64,000 bases of DNA from Tetrahymena thermophila SB210 (lineage: Eukaryota; Ciliophora; Oligohymenophorea; Hymenostomatida; Tetrahymenidae): NCBI RefSeq assembly GCF_000189635.1, contig NW_002476578.1, positions 186,001-250,000 on the forward strand, in the 5' to 3' direction. The notes beneath the pieces are model-generated. The model searched no databases. It saw nothing but the letters and a program-made list of their open reading frames with translations, and had not been told where the DNA came from. Of this stretch, positions 12,341 to 22,336 are shown one piece after another; position 1 is the stretch's first letter; each line of letters opens with the position of its first letter. The position numbers and the translations under genes were made by a program.

Positions 12341-12986
12341 TTAAAATAAACTTTTTGTTGTATTAATAGAAAATAAAGTTTTGTGAAACTAAAATTTGAT
12401 TTTTTTTTATTTTTATTTTTATATAAGATTTATTATATAACTTAGTAATAAAATTATTTCAATTTTTTTAATAAAAGTAAACTTTAAAGATTTTATCATT
12501 AAATTGTAATAAAATGTCTAATATTTACAGAGTTTAATATGGATTATAAAAATTATCAAACGATTAGAAAAAATAAGCTGAAAATTAATATGATTTCAGA
12601 ATAAAAGAAATAGAGAAAAATTAAGTTTTTTTAATTGAAAAATTAATATAATATGTAAAAAATAAGCTAAATTTTGATATATAGAGATATGCACTTATTT
12701 TTATATTTACTAAAATTGTTACTGATATGATTTATGAATTTTTAGTCATTTATATGGAAAAGTTTTTATAATTTATGAAGAGAATTAGTTTTTTTTGATT
12801 TAAAAATTTAAAAAACTATAAGTTTTTTATTTTTTTTGTTTATTTTTTTTATTTTTTTTTCTTTTTTTTATTTTTTTTTTTGTTGTTTTTTTTTTTGTTT
12901 TCTGATTATATAAGATTTCATCAATTCAGACTATTTGTCATCAAAAAGTATCTTTTATAATTTAGAGTTGAATAATCAATTCATTT
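12341..12986. other. Intergenic with long poly-T/T-rich tract
   Basis: No gene seen. The T-rich tract at about 12812-12902 (T8-T12 runs broken by A, C and G) is nearly identical to the tract at about 14440-14525, including the flanks TTTGTTGTTTTTTTTTTTG and the CATCA/TTCAGA sequence after it. Both tracts lie just downstream of the stop codons of the two paralogous genes to their right, marking a tandem duplication. Confidence 0.6.
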
Positions 12987-14234
12987 TCAATACTATTTTA
13001 TATGTTTAATTTCATTGCCAAATATTACAGTATTCAATTATTCAGATTTTACAGCCTACTTTATTTCTCGCGTTAATTCTACACGAAAATAAATACCATA
13101 AGTTTGAAATGTATTACTTTCATTGAAAAAGCTTTTTAAATATATTTTTTATTATTCTTTATTTTTTATAATAAAACTAAACCCTTATTTATCAAGTTAC
13201 TATTTTTTCTCAACTGACAGACAATTGTATAGATTGTAACATTTCAATTCATCTATTGATTCATCGTTTAAGATTTTTTTCAACAATGGATATCTTTTTT
13301 TGAATAAAGAGACACGTTTTTGTTCATTATGATCTTATTTTGCATGTGTCATTCTATCAACAGACTTAGATCTTTTCGATCTATTTTTATTCTTATTTTG
13401 ATAAAGAAATTTAGCCATTTCCTTTGGTTTTTATAATTCTTCTTTATTTGAATCCACTGTAAAATTTATATAATATTATATTTTTTTATGATCTTTTTCG
13501 TATTTAAGAATAATTTCTGGAATGATGTAAAAAATACCATCGAAAAAGGTAAAAACAAGCTAGAATTTTTACATATTTTGTTAAAAATCTTTCCAATTTT
13601 TTTCAACAAAAGATTCTACTGATTGGACAATATAATTTGACAGAAAATTAAACATCATTTCTCTCTATATTTCAAATTAAGATTTAAAATGAGATAACAA
13701 TTCATCTTCTTGTTTCTAAATATCTTTATTATATTCTAACATATTTTCTTCTCTTTCCAAAAAACGACATAAAAGAGTTTATAATTCATCTTTTTATTCC
13801 TTAGCTTTAGAATCTTATAAATCAAGTTTCACTTCAAATTTGGATGGTTGTTCTTTGATATTCTTACTGTTGAATTCACTAAGAAGTTTTGTTGTTTCTT
13901 CATTTTGGTTTGAAAATTTCAAAGCATTATCTCTTATTATAGATGCTAAAACTTCCAAGCATGATTTTTCTTATTATTAAGGTTGCTATTAAGGTTGCTA
14001 TTGAGGTTGCTATTGAGGTTGCTATTAAGGTTGCTATTGAGGTTGCTATTAAGGTTGCTATTGAGGTTACTTTTGAGGTTACTCTTGAGGTTACTATTAT
14101 TATTTCCCCTTATTTCCCTTAATAAAATTAAATTTTTCTTCATAAAGTTTTAATTCCTCTCCATTGAGTTCACTTAAGCTTGTAATATTTTTACCAGAAA
14201 GAAGTCTGATCATACTTTACCTCAAAATATCCAT
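12987..14234 (-). CDS. Unknown protein with N-terminal Pro-Gln repeat; paralogue of 14604-15722
   Basis: An intronless 416-codon frame, ATG at complement 14232-14234 and TGA at complement 12987-12989. The N-terminus (MDILRQSMIRLLSG) is followed by about a dozen tandem PQQQ tetrapeptides from a 12-bp repeat, in which Gln codons mix CAA, TAA and TAG. The rest is a charged, helix-prone segment (LEREENMLEYNKDIQKQEDE) and a C-terminal region with YYINFTVDSNKEE that aligns with YYQIIFTINFQEE in the next gene. I do not recognise the family. A plausible upstream ATG in another frame stops after 20 codons, so this start is preferred. The neighbour to the right is a diverged tandem duplicate. Confidence 0.8.
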
Positions 14235-14603
14235 TCGAGCTTATTTTTTATTCTATATCGAGGAATCATTTTACTGATTTTCATGTTATTTATTAGGATT
14301 ATCCTAAATATTTTATTTTTTATTTCTTGTACTTTTATCCATTATACTGTAATACTGTTTATTTCTATTCTTTTAAATTTATATTAATGTTTCACAATTG
14401 TATTTTTTCAATTTTATTTTATCTAATCTATAAATTAAAACTAAAAGTTTTTTATTTTTTTTGTTTATTTTTTTTATTTTTTTTTCTTTTTTTTTATTTT
14501 TTTTGTTGTTTTTTTTTTTGTTTTTTGATTAATATAAAAATTTCATCATTCAGATAAAGATCTAAAATCTAAACTCTGTTTTAAGCATATCATAATTTCA
14601 TTC
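14235..14603. other. Intergenic, T-rich tract repeated from 12.8 kb
   Basis: About 370 bp with no gene. It contains the second copy of the T-rich tract (about 14440-14525) and serves as the 3' flank of the gene to its right and 5' flank of the gene to its left. Confidence 0.6.
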
Positions 14604-15722
14604 TCATTTTTTTTTTAATTGTTTTTCAGCTGATTCGCTAATTATTACAGTATGTTTCATTATGAAATCTTCTGTAGTGTATCTTATGACTAAGTTGCCT
14701 TCATTGTCATATAAAGAATTTATTTCTACTTTTTCTTTGCCTTTGAAAGGAGAAAATTCAACATCATTATTTTAAAGTATAGTCTTCAGTTCATTGGAAA
14801 GATGATCTTATATTTTGTAATCTTCTAAACTTTCTTTAAATTTAAGATCATCTGTCAAAAGTAAGCACATAGTATTTGGTTAAGAAAATACATATTTTTC
14901 ATCATTTTTAGATTCCTCTACATTAGATGTCTCTATAGGTATTTCTGTCACAGGAATTTAATCTGTAGGTATATTTTCCGCCTCGCTAACCTATTCTTTA
15001 GATTCTTCTACATCGGAGCCATCTACAACGGATTTATCTACAACGGATTTATCTACATTAGATTTCTATTTAGGTATTTCTTTTTCTTCTTAGAAATTTA
15101 TAGTGAATATTATTTGATAATATATTTTTCTATAATCTTTTTGTACCTACCAATTCTAAGGGATTTAAAATTCTTCTTAATCAAAATCATGAGCAACTTT
15201 AAATCTGGTATCAATCTAAATTGTATCGTTTAAATAACAGAAAACAAATTATAATCTTTCTATAAGACAAAAGACATATTATCTCAAATATTAATTTGTT
15301 TCATCGCAACTATAACCAAAATAATCGTGGCATTAATTAATTTGTTTTCCAAACATAACAAAATATCTACTTATGAATTCAAACATGAGCTTATTTTTCA
15401 ACCCAAAGTATTTTGTATATTCCTAATTTAATTCTTTCTCTCCTTATATTTCTTTCCCTTTTTTCAATTTATCTATTAATTCAGCTATTGTTTTTTCAGT
15501 ATTCTCAACTTCTTAAGATACTAAATCGAGATCTAATTTTTATGTAGATTACAATGAATGATTACTCTTGCATAATTTTTTGAGAATTTCCTTTGCTTCC
15601 TATTTGCGATTGAATTTCTCATTAGTAAAGAATTTAAATTAAGCTATCATGAATTTAATATTTTTCTATTATATCCATTCTATAAATTCTACTCTGCCAG
15701 AAAGTTTCTAAATATCCTACAT
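14604..15722 (-). CDS. Unknown protein with acidic Val-Asp repeats; paralogue of 12987-14234
   Basis: A 373-codon frame, ATG at complement 15720-15722 (MQDIQKLSGRVEF) and TGA at complement 14604-14606. The same frame stays open upstream through a 12-bp GQKT repeat to about 15900, with no other ATG. The true N-terminus could therefore come from an upstream exon, conceivably the LRR cassettes at 16042-18912. Features include a charged helical first half, a central CHDYFGYSCDE segment, and VDKSVVDKSVVDGSDVEES repeats. The YYQIIFTINFQEE stretch aligns with the neighbour at 12987-14234. Family unknown. Confidence 0.75.
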
Positions 15723-16041
15723 ATTTTATTTAAGTGCTTTTTATTTTTTAGTCTCTCTTTCAGATTATTCTTCATAATCTTTTATAGTATTAATTCCAAA
15801 TTAATTTTGGTCCTACTATGTTTTTTACCTTATTTATTCGGTTTTTTATTCGGTTTTTTATCCGGTTTTTTATCCAGTTTTTTATCCCTTATTAAAAATT
15901 TGTTAAAAATGTTTTTTAAAAAGTATAAAAAAGTAGCCCTCCAAGGAAAATACTTGGAAGGCGAAAAAATAGCAGGCAGAGAGGTTTTTTTCTGCTTACT
16001 GATCTAAAAATGCTCCGATTGTAAATTCTCTGTGTTTTTAC
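15723..16041. other. Hairpin-rich spacer with 12-bp repeats
   Basis: Holds a five-fold 12-bp repeat (GGATAAAAAACC on the minus strand, about 15833-15892). Two consecutive hairpins follow at about 15933-16000: GCCcTCCAAG pairs with CTTGGAaGGC, and AGCAG pairs with CTGCT. On the minus strand the hairpins are followed by TTTTTT. Either an untranslated or intronic stretch, or a small RNA gene; undecided. Confidence 0.45.
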
Positions 16042-18912
16042 TTAAGGGATATATCAACATTTGAGAGATTAGTGCAATTCCCTAAACCAGAGCCTAAGTC
16101 TGATGCACCTTCATCACCAATTTAATTTTTACTTTTTTAATATTGAAGAAAAAATAAAAAAATGAATTAATTAGAGGTAAAAAAATGAAGAAAAATATGA
16201 AATAAATTAATTAAAAACAAATTTAAAAGTTAAAAATAAAAAAATAAATTAAATTAATAAAGAAAAAATGAAAGAAAGAAAAAAAAAAGAAACACAAGCA
16301 AAATAAAAGTTAAAAAAAATAAATAAAATAAATTAAATGAGCTTTTTCATTTTAAATTCATTTTTATAATTAAATAAATCACAATCAAAAATAAATAAAC
16401 TATTTTTACTAAAGGTTAAGTCTCAAATTTGAGAGATTAGTGCAATTCCCTAAACCAAAGCCTATGCCTGATGCACCAACAGCGCCAATTTAATTATCAC
16501 TTTTAAATATTGAACAAAAAATATATTATTAATTAGTTAATAGAAGCTAAAAATTTGAATGAATTAATTTATAATAAATGCAAAAGTTAAAAATAAAAAA
16601 TTAGTAAATATAACATACAAAACAAAAAACACAAGAACAATAAAAAGAAAAAGAAAAATAAATAAAATATTAAAAGAGCTTTATTGCTTTAAATTCATTT
16701 TTAAAGTTAAAAATATCACAATCCAAAACAAATAAACTGTTTTTACTAAAGTGTTAGTGCCAAATTTGAGAGATTAGTGCAATTTGTTAAAAGAGAACAT
16801 AAACTGGATGCACCTTCATCACCAATTGTATTCGAACTTTTTATTTATTGAAGATAAAATATATTACTAATTTGCTAGAATGAAAAAATGAAGATAAAAT
16901 ATGAAATGAAATTATTAATAATAAAAAGTTTAAAATAAAAAAATGAGTTAAATTCATTAAAAAAGTTAAGAAAAAAAAACAGAAGGAAAATAAAAATGAA
17001 AAAGAAAAATAAATCAAATAAATTGAATTAGCTTATTGCTTTAATTTTGTTTTTAAAATTAAATATATCATAATCTAAATCAAATAAACTATTTTTACTT
17101 AAGGTTAAGTTTCAAATTTGAGAGATTAGTGCAATTTGCTAAAGCAGAACTTAAGCCTGATGCACCAACTGCACCAATTTTATTATCTCTTTTAAATATT
17201 GAACAAAAAATATAATATTAATTAGTAAATAAGTTAGTTAGTTAGGAGGAAAAAATAAAGAAAAAATATGAAATTAATTAAGGGTAAAAGTTAAAGTTGA
17301 AAATAAAAAAATGATTTTAATATAAAACAAAGAAAAAATACACAAACACAAGAACAAATAAATCAAATAAATTAAAAGACCTTTACTGTTTTAAATTCAT
17401 TTTTAAAATTAAAAATATCTCAATTTAAAACAAATAAACTGCTTTTACTCAAGGATAAGTTCCAAATCTGAGAGATTAATGCAATTTCCTAAAGCAGAAG
17501 CTAAGCCTAATACACCTATGTCACCAATTTAATTTAATCTTTTTAAATATTCAAGAAAAATATATTATTAATTAATAAATTAATTAGTTAGCTAGGAGGA
17601 AAAAATGTAGAAAATAAAAAGAAATGAATTAATTAATAATAGTTGCAAATGATAAAATTGAATAAACTAGTTATAGTAAAAGAAAGTTAGAAGAAAAAAA
17701 ACATAAAAAAAATAAAAAAGAAAAAGAAAAGTAAATAAATTAAAAGACATTATAGTTTTAAATTTATTTTTTAGTTAAAAATAGCTTAATCTAAAACAAA
17801 TTAACTGTTTTTACGTTAGTTTAAGGGACAAATTTAAGAGATTAGTGCAATTTTTAAAAGCAGAACTTAAGCTTGATGCACCTTAATCGCCAATTTTATT
17901 ATACCTTCATAAATATTGAAGATAAAATATATAATTATTTATTTAATCAGTTATGAAATAATAAATAATAAATACAAAAGCTGGAAATAAAAAAATGATA
18001 TTAAAACAGCTTTATTGTTTTAGTAATTCATTTTTAAAATTACAAATATCACAATCCAAAACAAATTAACTATTTTTACTGAAGGCTAAGTGTCAAATTT
18101 GTGAGATTAGTGCACTTTTCTAAAGCAGAACCTAAACTGGATGCACCTTCATCACCAATTTAATTACCACTTTTTATATATTGAAGAAAAAATATATTAC
18201 TAATTAGTTAGTAGGAAAAAATGAAGAAAAATGCATTATTAATGAATAAAAAGAAAAGTTAAAAATAAAAAATGATTTTAATGAACAAAGAAAAAAAAAA
18301 TCAAAGCACAATAAAAAAGAAAAAGAAAAATAAATCAAATAAAAAGCTTTCAAATAAATTAAAAGAATTTTATTGTTTTAAATTCATTTTTAAAATTAAA
18401 AATATCACAATCTAAAGCAAATAAACTGTTTTTACTCAAGTACAAGTGTCAAATTTGTGAGTTTAGTGCAATTTGCTAAAGCAGAACCTAAGCTTGATAT
18501 ACCAACTGCACCAATTCCACGAAATGCTTCAAATTCACCAAGAAGACTAACATAATATAAACTTTTTAAATATTGAAGAAAAAATAAATAAATAATTAAT
18601 TAGTTAGTTAGGAGAAAAAAATGAAGAAAAAATATGAAATTAATTAATAGTGAAAGTAAAAGTTGAAAATAAAAAAAAAAGAGTTAAATTACCAAAAAGT
18701 TAGAAAAAAAATAAACACAAACACAATAAAAAAAAATAAATCAAATAAATTAAAAGACCTTTATTGTTTTAAATTCATTTTTTAAATTAAAATATCACAA
18801 TCAAAAAAATAAAGTGTTTTACCCAAGTCTAAGTGTCAAATTTGTAAGATTAGTGCAATTTGCTAAAGCAGAAAATAAGTCTTATAAACGTTTATCGTCA
18901 TAGAATTAGTTA
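16042..18912 (-). CDS. LRR protein, 5' block of nine one-repeat exons
   Basis: Nine exons on the minus strand, 5'-to-3': 18823-18912, 18436-18561, 18080-18169, 17815-17904, 17449-17538, 17099-17188, 16747-16836, 16410-16499 and 16042-16131. Eight are exactly 90 nt. That at 18436-18561 is 126 nt because its 5' part is replaced by a longer in-frame sequence (LLGEFEAFRGIGAVG). All have the 1-nt/2-nt split-codon phase and GTAAAA donors. The repeat motif is GASGLGSALANC followed by TNLSNLTL. The leftmost exon still has a donor, so the gene continues, either to the gene at 14604-15722 or across the three-gene block to 10291-10374. The 5' start exon is unresolved; a possible piece lies near 19430-19470. 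This sequence is like the array at 22337-25124. Confidence 0.7.
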
Positions 18913-19893
18913 CTTTTTAAATATTAAACAAAATATATTGTATTAATTTGTAAGTTTGAATGAAAATATGAATAAAAAATATGAAATGAATTAATTAATG
19001 AATAGTAAAAGCAAAAGTTAAAAATCAAAAAATGAGTTAAATTAACAAAAAAAGAAGAAAAAATATAGCATAATAAAAACAATAAGAAAATAAAATAAAT
19101 AAAAAGTTATCAAATAAACTAAAAGAGCTTTATTGTTTAAATTCATTTTTAAAATTAAAATTTCTCAATCCAAAATAAATAAACTGTTTTTATCAAATAA
19201 AAGTGTAAGAAACCAAAAATGAAGAAAAATAACAGAAAATAATAAATGGATAATAAACAATTAAAACTTGGAAGTGAAAATTTAGTTAAAAAAGCTAAAA
19301 AATATTTTTATAAATAAAATGAATGAAAATTGAAGTAAATTTGTTAGAAAATTATTTTACAGATAAATTGAAAGTTAAAACAAATAAATATTAATGATAA
19401 TAATATTTATAAATTAAATATACCTAAGATTAATATGGAGAACCTAATGAGATTAGAGTGAAGAGTTTAAAAACTTTTTTTATTTATAAAAATAAAATTA
19501 AATAATATTAATAAAAAATTTATAATTACTTCTTCTAATTCTTCGTAGTATTTAATCTTTTACATAGTTTTTATAAAAAAATATTGAATATCATTTTATG
19601 GAAATTTAATTAATTAATTATAAATGGAAAAAAAGAACAAATAAATTGTAATAATTATCAAATATGAATTTATAAATTTGCTTTTAGGAAGAGATAATAC
19701 TAAAAAGTTTGTGTAACATCATTATTTAATCTTAATATTTCTATTTTAAACACGCGCTTAAAAATATAGTAGGAATTAGTTATGGGTAGTTAAGTGTTGA
19801 AAAAATTCTAGTAATTGTTGAACTTAAATTTTATACCCAAGACCCAACGCAAAAAATTTAATTTATACCCAATAGGGTTGCCTTGTATAAATC
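18913..19893. other. Decayed cassette remnant and duplicated 5' flank
   Basis: Near 19180-19200 a cassette remnant keeps intron-like sequence, but its donor and LRR exon are gone. The stretch 19380-19860 is closely repeated at about 25340-25860 (both contain GATTAGAGTGAAGAGTTTAAA). It probably contains the promoter and first exon of the LRR gene, which I could not define. Confidence 0.5.
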
Positions 19894-20328
19894 TCAATAA
19901 TTTATTTTTATTTAATAAAATTTAATTACTTCATGAACTTTACTTTTTTCTACTTAGCTTAACTAAGCTGTATTTGCGGTTGTATTATTTGTTGTGATAT
20001 TACTAGAATTAGTGTTAGCAGTAGTAGTAGATGCTGTTTTTGTTTCAACTTAGTTTACTGTCGTTTGGCTTTATTCATCAATAACCTTTTATTCACTAGT
20101 TTCCTTGCAATATTAATCGGATGTATCGGCTACTGATTACTTAGGTGTATCATCTACTTGATAATCAATTTCACATACTTTAAAACTCTTATTTTAGACA
20201 GGAATCAAACTAGATTATTTCTATTTAATATGGTTATTAGGTTGGGTGAAGTTATATTTCATAAATTGACTTGTCAATTTAGGGTCAGAAACCTTTTTAA
20301 ATGTGCTTTACATTAATTTTTTAAACAT
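19894..20328 (-). pseudogene. Internally deleted copy of the 3273-4232 gene
   Basis: An open frame of 145 codons (ATG at complement 20326-20328, TGA at complement 19894-19896) whose first 25 residues (MFKKLMQSTFKKVSDPKLTS) match the full-length gene. It then jumps directly to the FTQPNNHIK segment, losing about 160 residues in frame, and continues through the KVCEIDYQVDDTP and Thr/Asn-rich parts. Its last residues differ from the parent. The reading frame is intact despite the deletion, so a short product is possible. I call it a pseudogene because the conserved core is gone. Confidence 0.65.
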
Positions 20329-22336
20329 TTCTCTTTTCTTTGTACTTATTAATCAAAATATATGTTTATTACTTTAATTTATTTTCTTTAACTTTCTATA
20401 ACTTTCCTAATTGGATATTTATATTCAAAAAGATCAAATAAAGATTTTTTATTTTCTTGAATTGCAATAAATTAAATTATATGAACATCTCTATCTATTT
20501 GATTGTGTGTTTGTTTTCTGATAAATATTTGTTTTCTGCTGATATCTTATAACTCTTAATAAAAAATCAAATTGATAGCTCAAAGTAATTGTTTTGCCTT
20601 GTAATTTCTTATTCAATTCGTAATCCAAACAAAATTCTTTGCATTATTTTTTTAATTAGTTGCTGATTAAAATTATATTCATTTAAAACATTTGTGCAAA
20701 GATAATAAGCATAAAAAAATGTTCTTATTTATTATTTTAAACTTTAAGTCTGTTTTGATTTAAAAGATTTAATTTTGTAGTTATTTTTTAGTAAAAATTG
20801 CTTATAAAAAAATAGAATACAAATGTAGTTAGTTTTAGGAAAAAATATCTTTTATAATTAGTTTTATTGAATTAAAATTTTTTTATTTTGTATACTTAAA
20901 ACCTTTTATTATAAATTTAAAATAAATAAAAGCAAAATTTGAATAAATATATAAATAATTATGATTGGAAATATTGTAACCATCTTTCTTTATTTTTAAA
21001 AAAATTAATCAATAACTCTTATTACATCTATTTTTCTTTATAGAACTTTATTGAAATTTAGAGTTTATCTATTTTTGAATTATTAATAAAAATTCGCTGA
21101 AATTCATTTTTTTTCCTTCAATATTTCTCGAATTTTTAAGTATTTACTTTATTTCATTCATATTTGAAATAAAAACAAATTTTCAAAGATTCCATTGATT
21201 TATTTTTTTAACAAAAATTGACTCAATAAGATTTTCTTAAATATTCATTAGAAAAACATATCCAAAATTAAAAAGGCAATTAATTCTAGTAAAATAGTTA
21301 TATTTGTTTTTTCTGCCATTTTTTTAGTTGATTTTGAATTAAAATATGAAAATCTATTAAAATAAATTTAACAAATATTAATATGAATGTTCTTTTAAGA
21401 TAAAAGTTTGAGAGTGAGTATATGTTTGTTTTTTAATTAGCTTATCAAATTCGCATGCAAAAAATTTTTAATTTATAAATTAATAATTAGTTAATGCATT
21501 TCTAATTCATATTTCAAATATTTTCTTTGTTAAAAATTGTATTTTCAATATCTTTTTTTGTTATTTTGAAAATATTTATTTTTTCTAATAATTTGTATTT
21601 TATTTAATGTCCTTTTTTGCTATTTTTTAAATATAAAAAGGAATTATTTGCCTACTATTCCTCTACAAAATTTTTATAAATTTAAATTTAACATCTTTTT
21701 TACTCAATAGAATTAAAATTATATCACTCTTATTTTAATTGAGAAAACAAATCAAATTTATTAAATTAATATGTTTTTAATTTATCTTTAGATAAATTAA
21801 TTTTTATTGCTTAAAATAAATGTAAATTCATTTAATGGTTTTTTTAATAGTAATTCAAATGAATGAATGAATGAATGAATAAATAAATAAATAGTTAGTA
21901 GTCTTAAATATCTTCAAGATTAAGTCATACTAAATTTTCTCTTTAAAATTAAAATAATAACTATGAGCCACTATATAAAGGATAATTAGAATGCAAACTT
22001 AGTAGAATATAAACCCATTTTATCAAATATACACGTATTTCTGTGAACCAATTTATTTGAGTAAAACTAAATTTTTTATTTTTTTATATTTAATAAGCTA
22101 TTTGTTAATATACAAAAATATCATATTGATAAACATAAAAGCAGTAATAAATTTATATTTAAATTATTATTATGATTCATTGATTCAGATTTAACTTTTA
22201 TAATAAATTAGTGTAAATTACTAAAAATATTTAAATATTAAAAAAATTAACAAAAAAAAAAATTTTAATCTAATAAAATAAATGTGCTTTACTGTTTTAA
22301 ATTCATTTTTATAATTAAAAATAAACATAATAAAAA
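20329..22336. other. AT-rich spacer, second copy of duplicated region
   Basis: No gene seen. Homologous to the spacers after 4232 and after 26293, and in its right part (22050-22280) to 7410-7640, the 3' flank of the first LRR gene. An (ATGA)n/(ATAA)n microsatellite lies at about 21859-21893. Confidence 0.6.

Noticed and set aside
10598-15722. Mobile element (Maverick/Tlr or DNA transposon) for the three-gene block
   Set aside because: No integrase, transposase, polymerase or packaging motifs and no clear terminal inverted repeats.
15807-16007. Plus-strand 66-codon frame with FGFL repeats
   Set aside because: It is antisense to the 12-bp GQKT/DKKP repeat and covers the hairpins; no independent support.
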